This document shows positions 1 through 7,021 of a stretch of 15,927 nucleotides of DNA, piece after piece. The position numbers and the translations under genes were made by a program. Source of the stretch: JAAFKA01 sp044348925. GTDB lineage: Bacteria > Bacteroidota > Bacteroidia > Cytophagales > Thermoflexibacteraceae. Positions within the stretch are counted from its first letter, which is position 1, and the number at the start of each line of letters is the position of its first letter. Location of the stretch: the NCBI GenBank assembly GCA_044348925.1, contig JBIKRY010000080.1, forward strand, positions 1 through 15,927. Reading direction: 5' to 3'. Under the pieces are notes generated by a model. The model was given only the letters and a program-made list of their open reading frames with translations, was not told where the DNA came from and ran no database searches.

Positions 1-14
1 ACACATCACCTCCG

Positions 15-27
15 CCCCCCCCCCCCC
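15..27. repeat. Homopolymeric C tract (13 C)
   Basis: Thirteen consecutive C residues, preceded by TCCG and followed directly by the short palindromic repeat that begins at 28. In such AT-rich DNA a run of this length is unusual, and it would be prone to slippage during replication or sequencing. It lies beyond the 3' end of the DUF1232 gene, so it cannot alter that reading frame. Whether it touches a gene to the left of the window cannot be seen. Confidence 0.9.
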
Positions 28-62
28 GCCTAAAGGCGAATATACGGTTGCTACGCAACTTA
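28..62 (+). repeat. Dispersed palindromic repeat, copy 1
   Basis: These 35 bases match 1804-1838 at 32 of 35 positions in the same orientation. Landmarks are GCCTAAAGGC at the start and TACGCAACTTA at the end. The segment GTTGCTACGCAAC (48-60) can itself fold into a five-pair hairpin. The partner arm seen at the second copy (1774-1797) is not present here; the 13-C run sits where the loop would be, so this copy is truncated, rearranged or continues differently to the left. Confidence 0.7.
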
Positions 63-82
63 TTTATTATATATTTTACTTG

Positions 83-100
83 TAACTTATTGATTATCAA
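83..100. repeat. 18-nt repeated motif with palindromic core, copy 1
   Basis: The sequence TAACTTATTGATTATCAA is found again, identical, at 6161-6178. Its core TTGATTATCAA is an 11-nt palindrome with one central base. An exact 18-nt recurrence is more than expected by chance in 16 kb even at high AT content, so it may be a protein-binding site or the edge of a dispersed repeat. Its function is unknown. Confidence 0.5.
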
Positions 101-141
101 TAAAGTAATCCGTAGTTCACGTTAAATAATTTATAAAAAAT

Positions 142-363
142 CTACTTTTTCAAAGTAAGATTTTTGTCTTCTTTTTTGAAAAGATTAGCCACATCAAGCC
201 CAAAATAACGCATAGAGGCAAGTAGCAAAGCAGTAGCACTTGCCTCATCTAAACTTCCTACAACAGGAATAAAATCTGGTATCAACTCAAACAAGCCACC
301 ACTTGGATATACCAAATAAGCAAGAGAAAGCAAACCAATGCACGCAACCAAAAGACCTTTCAT
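142..363 (-). CDS. DUF1232 (YkvA-like) small membrane protein
   Basis: A 73-residue protein starting at the ATG at 363. A longer version would need a TTG at 396 and would add eleven residues in front of what looks like a natural hydrophobic N-terminus. Residues 3-20 form a membrane segment. They are followed by the DUF1232 signature IPDFIPVVGSLDEA (residues 28-41), a second hydrophobic helix (about 42-56) and a short lysine-rich tail. DUF1232/YkvA proteins are widespread small membrane proteins with no established biochemical role. The gene lies 88 bases downstream of the DUF1501 gene on the same strand and may share its transcript, although a weak hairpin lies between them. Family assignment is fairly firm; function is unknown. 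Confidence 0.82.
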   Translation of the reverse strand: MKGLLVACIGLLSLAYLVYPSGGLFELIPDFIPVVGSLDEASATALLLASMRYFGLDVANLFKKEDKNLTLKK

Positions 364-404
364 AGTGTTGGATATAAGATTAAAATAATTTCTCAAATTT
401 TATG

Positions 405-435
405 GAATAGGGTATTATAGCGTTGCTACCTATTC
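405..435 (-). terminator. Weak hairpin downstream of the DUF1501 gene
   Basis: GAATAGG (405-411) and CCTATTC (429-435) are perfect inverted arms of seven bases separated by 17 nt. Read on the minus strand, the hairpin lies just after the DUF1501 stop codon and is followed by an A/T-rich stretch without a clean U-run. It may attenuate transcription into the DUF1232 gene, or it may be chance structure. Confidence 0.25.
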
Positions 436-451
436 TACAATGCAATTTACA

Positions 452-1651
452 TCAAATAATTCCTAAACTCGAGAAGTTTTTTGTTAAGATAGTTTCGGGA
501 TTTGTTTCGAGCCAATTTTTCAAAATATCTGCATAAATATTGCGAAAATCTATAGTAAATTTCAAATCACCATCATCTAAATCTGTTAAGTTAGGTGCTG
601 CATTATAAAAACCTTTTTTCTTGAGTTTGTTCCCAAATAAAAAAACTTGATTGGCAGTTCCATGGTCTGTGCCATTGCTTGCATTTTGTGCCACACGCCG
701 ACCAAACTCCGAAAAAGTCATCACCAAAACATTATCTAATAAGGAATTTGTTTTGCAATCTTGCATAAAAGCAGTAATAGCTTTGGTATATTCCTCCAAT
801 AATTTGTCTTGCTGCCCATTTTGACGAATATGCGTATCAAAACCTGCCAAAGATACATAAAAAATTTGGGTTTGCACACCCGATAAAATCAACTCTGCAA
901 TACTTTTCATACGTTTTCCAAATTCATTATTTGGATATTCGCCTGTTGTTTTTTGTACTTTAGACTTGTCATACAAATATTCGGCAGAAGAAACTGTTTC
1001 TGCTAAAGTTTTATACAAATAAGCCACATTATCATGTTCTGTATGGGCAGTATGGGCTTGTATGGTTTTGAGAAATGCTGGTCTGGTGGCTTGAAATAGC
1101 TTTTTTGCGTCTTGTACGGCAAGTGCCTTGCTTTTTTCGCCTTTTACTGCCAAACTCAAAGTATCATCTACTTCTATTGCGTAGTGTGGCAAACATTGTG
1201 TTTGCGTACATTGGGCATCGAGATAACGACCAAGCCAACCCGTAGATAAGTATTCTTCCGAACTACTGCCCGTTTGCCAAATATCCATAGACCTAAAATG
1301 CGACCTATCTGGGTTTGGATACCCAACACTATTCACAATACAAAGATTTCCCTCCTCATATACATTTTTTAAACCTGCCATAACAGGATTCAAACCCAAG
1401 TCATCAGAAAGAGTCAATACTTTAGATTTTTCGATAGCAATATCGGGACGTGATTTGTAATATATATCATTTTGATAAGGTACAATCGTATTAAGTCCAT
1501 CATTGCCACCTGATAACTGTATGATAACCAACTTTTTAGCATTGGTGGTAGTAGCTAAATTTTGTAGTTCAAAGGCTTTCAAAAAATTAGGAATAAGCAA
1601 ACCGCCAACCGTTGCCAATAAGGAATTACCTAAAAAATTTCTACGATTCAT
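452..1651 (-). CDS. DUF1501 family exported protein
   Basis: A 399-residue protein starting with ATG. The N-terminus MNRRNFLGNS followed by a hydrophobic stretch (residues 11-24) resembles a twin-arginine export signal. Conserved blocks typical of DUF1501 follow in order: GGNDGLN (48-54), SHFRSMD (117-123), GWLGRYLD (138-145), GFDTH (270-274), SEFGRR (314-319), GTDHG (327-331) and DFRNIYADIL (368-377). The length is close to that usual for the family. DUF1501 is placed in the alkaline-phosphatase/sulfatase superfamily, and the Asp/His residues in these blocks are plausible metal ligands, but no substrate is established. In many bacteria this gene sits beside a DUF1800 gene; none is visible here. 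A Bacteroidota-type promoter lies 65-99 bases upstream. The family call is secure and the function unknown. Confidence 0.93.
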   Translation of the reverse strand: MNRRNFLGNSLLATVGGLLIPNFLKAFELQNLATTTNAKKLVIIQLSGGNDGLNTIVPYQNDIYYKSRPDIAIEKSKVLTLSDDLGLNPVMAGLKNVYEEGNLCIVNSVGYPNPDRSHFRSMDIWQTGSSSEEYLSTGWLGRYLDAQCTQTQCLPHYAIEVDDTLSLAVKGEKSKALAVQDAKKLFQATRPAFLKTIQAHTAHTEHDNVAYLYKTLAETVSSAEYLYDKSKVQKTTGEYPNNEFGKRMKSIAELILSGVQTQIFYVSLAGFDTHIRQNGQQDKLLEEYTKAITAFMQDCKTNSLLDNVLVMTFSEFGRRVAQNASNGTDHGTANQVFLFGNKLKKKGFYNAAPNLTDLDDGDLKFTIDFRNIYADILKNWLETNPETILTKNFSSLGII

Positions 1652-1715
1652 ATTTTTTGAGCTTACATATTTTTTGTTAGACTTACTTTTTAGGCTAAAG
1701 TTTAATGGACTTCAG

Positions 1716-1750
1716 CAAATATAACATACACTTTAGCGTATATCGTCAAA
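1716..1750 (-). promoter_or_regulatory. Predicted Bacteroidota-type promoter for the DUF1501 gene
   Basis: On the minus strand TATATTTG (1723-1716) matches the Bacteroidota -7 element TAnnTTTG exactly. A TTTG -33 element (1750-1747) lies 23 nt upstream, at the long end of the reported spacing. The leader to the ATG would be about 60 nt. This is a motif match only. Confidence 0.45.
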
Positions 1751-1773
1751 TACTTAATCATCTAATTTTCATC

Positions 1774-1827
1774 ACAACGGTATATTCGCCTTTAAGCGGG
1801 GCTGCCTAAAGGCAAATATACCGTTGT
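1774..1827. repeat. 24-bp-arm inverted repeat between divergent genes
   Basis: The left arm 1774-1797 (ACAACGGTATATTCGCC...) and right arm 1804-1827 (...AAATATACCGTTGT) are complementary at 22 of 24 positions around a 6-nt G-rich loop. The palindrome lies between the minus-strand DUF1501 gene and the plus-strand TPR gene, upstream of both starts, so it is not in a position to terminate either. Its right arm is the start of the dispersed repeat shared with 28-62. A repeat element is more likely than a terminator. Confidence 0.75.
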
Positions 1828-1850
1828 TACGCAACTTACATTATTTAGTA
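1804..1850 (+). repeat. Dispersed palindromic repeat, copy 2
   Basis: Positions 1804-1838 match 28-62 at 32 of 35 bases. The following part, 1828-1850 (TACGCAACTTACATTATTTA and three more bases), matches 11722-11744 at 20 of 23 bases. This copy therefore links the left-edge repeat with the sequence at the 3' end of the TPR gene at 11739-13064, and all three look like members of one family. Confidence 0.65.
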
Positions 1851-1942
1851 AATATTTTTCTATATTTTCTACAATTTTTAATATTTTTTTGCAAACTTAC
1901 ATATACGTTATAAAATACAGCATTATCAAACTTTATTTACTT

Positions 1943-2863
1943 ATGTTACCAAAAATTATCTATACTTTTATTTGCTTGTTTATTTTCAAAGCTAATTTAG
2001 TTGCACAAAATAGCAATTTACCGCCAGATTTGCCTGCTTTGCCTGCTTATAAATCTTTTGTCCATTTGCAAAAAATACGCAAACAAGAAACAATTACATT
2101 ACCTCAATCAAATTATTTACTAATATATGTAAGTATAGAAAGAACAGACGACCAAGCTGCGTGGTCTGTTGCAAGTGCAGACGGGCTTGTTGCAAAAATT
2201 TTTGTGTATGACAAACAAAAACACAGCATTAATCTACCCGAAACCGAACAATTAAACAAAGTGCTGGGGGCAGATAAATTTTATCAACCAAATTTTTGTG
2301 GGGGTTTAGGCTCTTTTGAAACTTGGAATGTGGAGAAAAACAAAGTTGTTTTGTTACAAACTTATGCACCTGCCTCCGAAATCATAGATTGTAAGGTAGA
2401 AATTTATTTTGATGGCAAAAATATTTTGACTTCCAAAACCGCCAACAATGCCACAGATGGGCTTGCAGGAATGGCAGGCAAAGAAAGAAACCAAAAAAAT
2501 GCCGAAGCCCTAAAATTATTACAAAATAAAAAAATACCCGAAGCTATTAAAATTTGGGAGGAATTATATGGTTATATCAAAAACGGTAGCTATGCCACCG
2601 AAGGAAACATTGACGAATTTATGAATAATTTAGGCTTTGCTTATTGGAAAATAGGAAAATACCCAGAAGCCGAAAAAATTTTATTAGAATGTGCTATGCG
2701 TTTTCCCAATCGTTATGCCGTTTATGTTAATTTGGCAGATGTCTATCGAGATATGAAAAATAAAACGCAAGCAATTACCTATTACACCAAAATTATGCAA
2801 CTACCCACAACCGCCAAACAAAAAGAATATGCAAAAGCTGAACTAAAAAAATTAGGTAAATAA
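1943..2863 (+). CDS. Exported TPR-containing protein, unknown function
   Basis: A 306-residue protein from the ATG at 1943. The frame stays open upstream to a TTG at 1889, but the ATG gives a normal signal peptide: MLPKIIYTF, a hydrophobic core and a likely cleavage near residues 20-22 (VAQ). Residues 50-165 form a region rich in alternating hydrophobic residues, suggesting beta structure, with two cysteines (C119, C150) that could pair in the periplasm; I recognise no family there. Residues 186-306 contain tetratricopeptide helices, clearest at 226-256 and 258-290 (GFAYWKIGKYPEAEKILLE and the following repeat). It converges on the long TPR gene at 2898, whose 3' end is 34 bases away. The role is probably protein-protein contact in the envelope. 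The specific function is unknown. Confidence 0.85.
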   Translation: MLPKIIYTFICLFIFKANLVAQNSNLPPDLPALPAYKSFVHLQKIRKQETITLPQSNYLLIYVSIERTDDQAAWSVASADGLVAKIFVYDKQKHSINLPETEQLNKVLGADKFYQPNFCGGLGSFETWNVEKNKVVLLQTYAPASEIIDCKVEIYFDGKNILTSKTANNATDGLAGMAGKERNQKNAEALKLLQNKKIPEAIKIWEELYGYIKNGSYATEGNIDEFMNNLGFAYWKIGKYPEAEKILLECAMRFPNRYAVYVNLADVYRDMKNKTQAITYYTKIMQLPTTAKQKEYAKAELKKLGK

Positions 2864-2897
2864 TTTAAGTAGAGATTATTTTTAATGTATCTATTTT

Positions 2898-5834
2898 TTA
2901 TTGCCCTATTTCTGTTAATTTTTGTTGTGCTTTTGCTTTTATTTTTTCGTCTGTACTTGCGTCTATAATAGATTGTAAAGTTGCTTTTGCTTGAAATTTA
3001 TTTTGTAAATCTATGTAATTATCTGCAATCAATAAAAATGCTTCATATACCCAATACATATATGCACTATATTTGCTACGCAACTCAATACAAGCTTTGG
3101 TAGATTCTTCATATTTTTTTTGTTTTCGCAACACAACTGCTAATAAATATTGAGCCTCTGCTGCATAGACATCTTGTGCATTTTGTGTCGTTTTTTGTAT
3201 TTGTAAGATTGCTGTCGAAAAGTTATTTTTTTCTACCTCTATTTTTGCCAAAAATAGGTCTGCCAATGACCAAAATTTTGTATGGTTTTTATTATATAAT
3301 TGATTGGCTAAATCTTGTACTTTTTCGTAATTTTTGAGATAAAAATTACATTGCAACATACCAGCTATAGCATTGCCTTCATACCGTTTGTTTAGTGTAT
3401 TTTGCAACATCATTTCATATTTTTTGTTGGCATTGAGATAATTTGCTCGTTGCATTTCTATTTCTCCTGCTCGTTGCAAAGCCCGTATTTCATAATTTCC
3501 TTTTACCTTACTATATGCAAATAAGGCATTTTCATCATCATTACTTTGGTCATAACTTGCAGCCAAAAAATAATAGGCATCTGGTAACAATTCATTTTCT
3601 GGATATTTTTTGATAAAATTTTGTAGGCTTTGTATGGCTTTGCTGTAGGCTGCATTGTCATAATGTAGTTTTGCACTTGCATATTCGCCTTCTACTGCTG
3701 CTTTACTATTTGGATTTATTAGATTAAATTTGTCTATAAGTGCTTGATAATCAGCTATTTCATAGCCTTTTTCTTGCATTTCTTGTAATCCTTGTATTGC
3801 ATCTTCGGCTACTTGGCTGTTGCTATGTTTGGTTATAATTTCCCTAAAATCGTCTATAGCTTTTTGTTGTTCATTCAAAAGTTGGTAGCAAATAGCACGT
3901 TTAGAAAGTGCATTTGGGCGAAGTGGGCTTTGTAACCTTGTTTCTATAAGTTGTGTAAATAAATCAACGGCTTTAGTTTTATGATTCAAGTCAAAATTTA
4001 TCAAACCTTTTTGATATAAAACCGATTCATAATATTTTGCATTGGCATCTTGCAAAACTATTTTGTCCATCATTGCTAATGCCTCATCATATTTCTCTTG
4101 ATTGACCAAAACCATACTTTGTTGATAATGTATATAATCGGCATCTGTAGTAGGTAATATTGTTGCTTTTTCATAATTTAGCAAAGCATTTTCATAATCT
4201 TTTTGCACATAAAAACAGTCTGCTAAACGTACTTGTGCATCTGCTTGGTTGGCTTTATTAGAAGTAAGTTCTATATACTTTTTGAAGTTATTAGCTGCAT
4301 TTGTGTAATTTTTTTTGTTGTAATCTGCATACGCCTTTCCATAAAAAGCCTCGTTATATTCCAAAGAATTACTTGGCAAACGGTTGTAATACCACAAAGC
4401 CGAATCATATTTTTCTTCGTAACTATACATTTCGCCTAAAAAATAGGTGCTACTATTTGCCAAATCTTTATTAATGGAAAATTTTAAGGATTTTTTTAAC
4501 CATTTCTCTGCTTCGTTATATTGGTCTTTGTTAAACATCTCGACAGCTTGGTTATAGGCAAGACGTTGATACGTAGCTTGCACTTTTTTGTTTTTATTTG
4601 GGATTTTTTCTATATAATTTAATGCTTGTATATAATTTCCTGCATACAAATAACTTTCTGTTAATAAGTGTGTAATTTGTTCGTGGTTGTTGCTATTTGG
4701 AAATATTTTTTCAAAATACGTACAAGCCTCTATAGTTCGGTTAAAATCTTTCAAATCATAACATACTTTTGCATAATCTAAAGCTGCTTGTTCTTGTACA
4801 TTGCTATCAAAAGTCATTTTGCGTGCCTTATCAAAGGCATTACTTGCTGCTTCTTTTTGCTTTATTTTTAGAGAACTTATACCCAAATTATAAGCTGCAT
4901 TTTGTGCAAGACTGTCATTTCCTTCGGCAACTATTGCAAAATAGGCTTGTGCTTTTGTATTGTCGCCTGCTTCTGCTAAAGCATAGCCTAAAGTATAACT
5001 GATATTTCTATCCAAAATTTCCTGATTTTCGGCATATCTATCCAAATATTTTGCAGCCTCCAGATATTGTTTTGTGTGGTAATAACTATCTCCAAGCACA
5101 AGTAACTCACTGTTTTTCAAGTCATTAACATTTTTTTCGAGGCTTGCATAATGGGCAATTACTTGAGCATATTCTTTTTTGCGATAATAAATAAGTGGAA
5201 TAATTTTTTCGGCTTCCACTTTATATGTTGCATCATTACTTGCTTTTTCTAAATCTATTAGTGCTTCACTATCCAAATTTTGGGTATAGGCAATATAACC
5301 TGTATAATAATTGCTTGGATAAGTAAAAGTATGATTTTCATTCTTTATTTTGTCGAAAGAAATTTTTGCAGCATCAAATCTTTGTAAATAAAAATAAGAA
5401 TATCCTAAATTAAATAGAATTTTATATTCCTGTTCTGTTTTAGGATTTTTACTTTTACTATTTTCATAATAACGAATAGCCTCTTCATAATTGCCTTTCT
5501 CAAAATAATAATTAGCTGCTTGTTCATATAAATTAGCAGTTTGCACAGTAGTAGGATATTGTTTAGCAAAGTTTTCTATAGTTGTTGTGATATTTTCCTC
5601 TCCAAGATATAAAGACGTAAGAATACAATAATATTCGCCTTCCATTCGTTGCGTTGCCGTTAAAGATAATTGCAAATACGTCTGCAATTCGTTTTGCGAA
5701 GCCTTAAAAAGTTGTTTATCCAACAACTGTATGCTATTTTGCAATAACACATCAGGCGAAACGTAAGTTTGGGTATGTTGTGCATACGCAAACGAAGAAA
5801 TACTAAGCAAAATATAGAAAAATAAAAATTTCAT
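2898..5834 (-). CDS. Large exported TPR-repeat protein
   Basis: A 978-residue protein starting with ATG, with a signal peptide ending near residue 19 (SSFAYAQ). From about residue 30 to the C-terminus it is almost entirely tetratricopeptide repeats. Recurring patterns include GNYEEAIRYYE, YFYLQRFDAAKISF, KKNYTNAANNFKKYIEL and KKYEESTKACIEL. I see no enzymatic domain, no transmembrane helix after the signal and no lipobox. Very long periplasmic TPR proteins like this are common in Bacteroidota; automatic pipelines often label them YbgF/tol-pal-like, but no coiled-coil YbgF N-terminal domain is apparent. A superhelical scaffold for envelope complexes is the reasonable inference. A -7-like TACCTTTG element lies about 85 nt upstream. 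The upstream gene at 6287 is divergent. Confidence 0.9.
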   Translation of the reverse strand: MKFLFFYILLSISSFAYAQHTQTYVSPDVLLQNSIQLLDKQLFKASQNELQTYLQLSLTATQRMEGEYYCILTSLYLGEENITTTIENFAKQYPTTVQTANLYEQAANYYFEKGNYEEAIRYYENSKSKNPKTEQEYKILFNLGYSYFYLQRFDAAKISFDKIKNENHTFTYPSNYYTGYIAYTQNLDSEALIDLEKASNDATYKVEAEKIIPLIYYRKKEYAQVIAHYASLEKNVNDLKNSELLVLGDSYYHTKQYLEAAKYLDRYAENQEILDRNISYTLGYALAEAGDNTKAQAYFAIVAEGNDSLAQNAAYNLGISSLKIKQKEAASNAFDKARKMTFDSNVQEQAALDYAKVCYDLKDFNRTIEACTYFEKIFPNSNNHEQITHLLTESYLYAGNYIQALNYIEKIPNKNKKVQATYQRLAYNQAVEMFNKDQYNEAEKWLKKSLKFSINKDLANSSTYFLGEMYSYEEKYDSALWYYNRLPSNSLEYNEAFYGKAYADYNKKNYTNAANNFKKYIELTSNKANQADAQVRLADCFYVQKDYENALLNYEKATILPTTDADYIHYQQSMVLVNQEKYDEALAMMDKIVLQDANAKYYESVLYQKGLINFDLNHKTKAVDLFTQLIETRLQSPLRPNALSKRAICYQLLNEQQKAIDDFREIITKHSNSQVAEDAIQGLQEMQEKGYEIADYQALIDKFNLINPNSKAAVEGEYASAKLHYDNAAYSKAIQSLQNFIKKYPENELLPDAYYFLAASYDQSNDDENALFAYSKVKGNYEIRALQRAGEIEMQRANYLNANKKYEMMLQNTLNKRYEGNAIAGMLQCNFYLKNYEKVQDLANQLYNKNHTKFWSLADLFLAKIEVEKNNFSTAILQIQKTTQNAQDVYAAEAQYLLAVVLRKQKKYEESTKACIELRSKYSAYMYWVYEAFLLIADNYIDLQNKFQAKATLQSIIDASTDEKIKAKAQQKLTEIGQ

Positions 5835-5916
5835 ACGTAATTGAATATAAAATAATGAAAGTACCCAAAATCAAGCACCAAATTTATGTTTTTTTATCTA
5901 TAAATAGGTCAAAGGA

Positions 5917-5924
5917 CAAAGGTA
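5917..5924 (-). promoter_or_regulatory. Candidate -7 element for the large TPR gene
   Basis: Read on the minus strand this is TACCTTTG, an exact match to the Bacteroidota -7 consensus TAnnTTTG, 83 nt before the ATG at 5834. No TTG-like -33 element is found at the expected distance upstream, which weakens the call. Confidence 0.3.
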
Positions 5925-5997
5925 AAATTTTTTTAGACATTTGATTTCTATTTTGCTATGCAATTTATACTTACTTGATAAACTATGTATATTTGTT

Positions 5998-6049
5998 TAA
6001 GCAACTATACGAAATTTTTTATATTTTTTACTATTTTTATAGTTGCTTA
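5998..6049. repeat. 12-bp-arm inverted repeat
   Basis: TAAGCAACTATA (5998-6009) and TATAGTTGCTTA (6038-6049) are perfectly complementary and separated by 28 nt of T-rich sequence. The position between two divergent promoters argues against a terminator. A split operator, a leader hairpin or a remnant of a repeat element are possible. Confidence 0.6.
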
Positions 6050-6160
6050 TACGCATATTAAATTATATAAATCATCAAAAAATATAAAAGTGTCCATATT
6101 TGCAACATTTATTGTACGAAAGTGAACATATTTATTTGTTTTTTTGAAAGTTATATTTTT

Positions 6161-6178
6161 TAACTTATTGATTATCAA
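6161..6178. repeat. 18-nt repeated motif with palindromic core, copy 2
   Basis: Identical to 83-100 (TAACTTATTGATTATCAA), centred on the palindrome TTGATTATCAA. This copy lies about 110 nt upstream of the start of the small exported protein gene, a plausible place for a regulator-binding site. Confidence 0.5.
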
Positions 6179-6286
6179 GAATATGCAATTTTTGGCATAT
6201 CATTAGCATATTAACTTACTGTACTCGGTAAAACAAATATATATCTTATTTGAATTTCCTACCGAATCACAAAAACAACAAAAACA

Positions 6287-6772
6287 ATGAAAACGACAAT
6301 TTTATCAGTTTTATTCACACTGATTTTATTCGCAAACAATTTAGAAGTACAAGCAAAAACGTATGCACCTATTCAATACAGTATTTATAGTGTGCAAAAT
6401 GAATTAACTTTTCGTTTGACTATTCAGAATGAAGAAACAAAAGTTATCCAAGTCAATATCTACACAGAAAACGGAGTTTTGGTGTATAGCGACAAAATAA
6501 CTAAAGCTGGAACATCTGTAAAATTATATGATATGACAAGCCAAGGTGCTGGAGTATATAAAGTAGAATTGGCAGTAAACGGTTTTAAAAGTATAGAAAC
6601 CATCAAAGTAGGTGCTACGCAAGCCCAAAAAACAATAGCAGGCAAATTGCTTACCGACTTTTCAAAAGAAATAGAAAAAAATGCCGAAAAAGATGCCGAA
6701 AATAATTTGTCTATCTATTCAGAAAATGATTTGATAGACTTCATAGAGGCTAATTCTGCAAAACAAGAGTAA
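6287..6772 (+). CDS. Small exported beta-sandwich protein with charged tail
   Basis: A 161-residue protein whose ATG follows an A-rich leader (AAAACAACAAAAACA). Residues 1-23 are a signal peptide (cut near EVQA/K). Residues 30-108 look like a small beta-sandwich of the DUF3244 or type IX secretion C-terminal-domain kind: NIYTENGVLVYSDKI, then a glycine turn and GAGVYKVELAVNGFKSIETIKV. Here the domain stands almost alone instead of ending a larger enzyme. It is followed by a helical, highly charged tail (residues 118-161, KEIEKNAEKDAENN). A 10-nt tandem duplication (AAGAGTAATA twice, 6765-6784) spans the stop codon. The gene is monocistronic: long divergent upstream region and a strong terminator after it. 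No specific function can be assigned; the fold call is by pattern only. Confidence 0.85.
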   Translation: MKTTILSVLFTLILFANNLEVQAKTYAPIQYSIYSVQNELTFRLTIQNEETKVIQVNIYTENGVLVYSDKITKAGTSVKLYDMTSQGAGVYKVELAVNGFKSIETIKVGATQAQKTIAGKLLTDFSKEIEKNAEKDAENNLSIYSENDLIDFIEANSAKQE

Positions 6773-6818
6773 TAAAGAGTAATAATTTGATTAAGGTGAA
6801 ACATAGATAGGTTGATGG

Positions 6819-6854
6819 ACAGTTGCTTCGTTTTACGAGGCAACTGTTTTTTTT
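6819..6854 (+). terminator. Strong intrinsic terminator after the small exported protein gene
   Basis: ACAGTTGCTTCGT (6819-6831) pairs with ACGAGGCAACTGT (6835-6847) over 13 positions, with one G-U pair and a TTT loop. A run of eight T (6847-6854) follows. It lies 47 nt after the stop codon and has all the parts of a Rho-independent terminator. Confidence 0.88.
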
Positions 6855-6958
6855 GTGGCTAATGTAAGTTTTTAATAATATTGCAAGCTAAAAGAGAAGT
6901 TTTAGGCAAGTTTCTACTAATTACTTGCAAAATTTACAAAGAAAAATCAATAAGATAC

Positions 6959-6989
6959 TTAGAATTATAGAAATAATTATGTATTTTTG
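6959..6989 (+). promoter_or_regulatory. Predicted Bacteroidota-type promoter for the AddB-like gene
   Basis: TATTTTTG (6982-6989) matches TAnnTTTG exactly. TTAG (6959-6962), one base away from the TTTG -33 element, lies 19 nt upstream. The leader to the ATG at 7022 would be about 25 nt. Confidence 0.42.
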
Positions 6990-7021
6990 AAATCCATTAA
7001 AACTACATAATTTTTAAGTAG

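Larger units (their letters stand above)
5835..6286. other. Divergent AT-rich intergenic region (452 bp)
   Basis: This region separates the minus-strand TPR gene from the plus-strand gene at 6287. It holds a candidate -7 element for the minus-strand gene, a 12-bp-arm inverted repeat at 5998-6049, the second copy of the 18-nt motif at 6161-6178, and short repeated ATATGC/GCATAT words around 6181-6212. I see no coding sequence and no RNA gene. The length and density of palindromes suggest regulation of one or both flanking genes. Confidence 0.7.

Noticed and set aside
364..396. TTG-initiated extension of the DUF1232 gene
   Set aside because: The ATG at 363 precedes a natural hydrophobic N-terminus and the extension adds no conserved sequence.
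1889..1942. TTG-initiated N-terminal extension of the TPR gene at 1943
   Set aside because: The ATG at 1943 gives a normal signal peptide, whereas the extension would bury the signal behind 18 residues.
2864..2897. Terminator between the convergent TPR genes
   Set aside because: The 34-nt gap is only A/T-rich. I could not find a stem worth reporting.
4233..4439. Plus-strand open frame inside the large TPR gene
   Set aside because: It is the shadow of a repetitive, biased TPR coding sequence. No promoter or recognisable domain.
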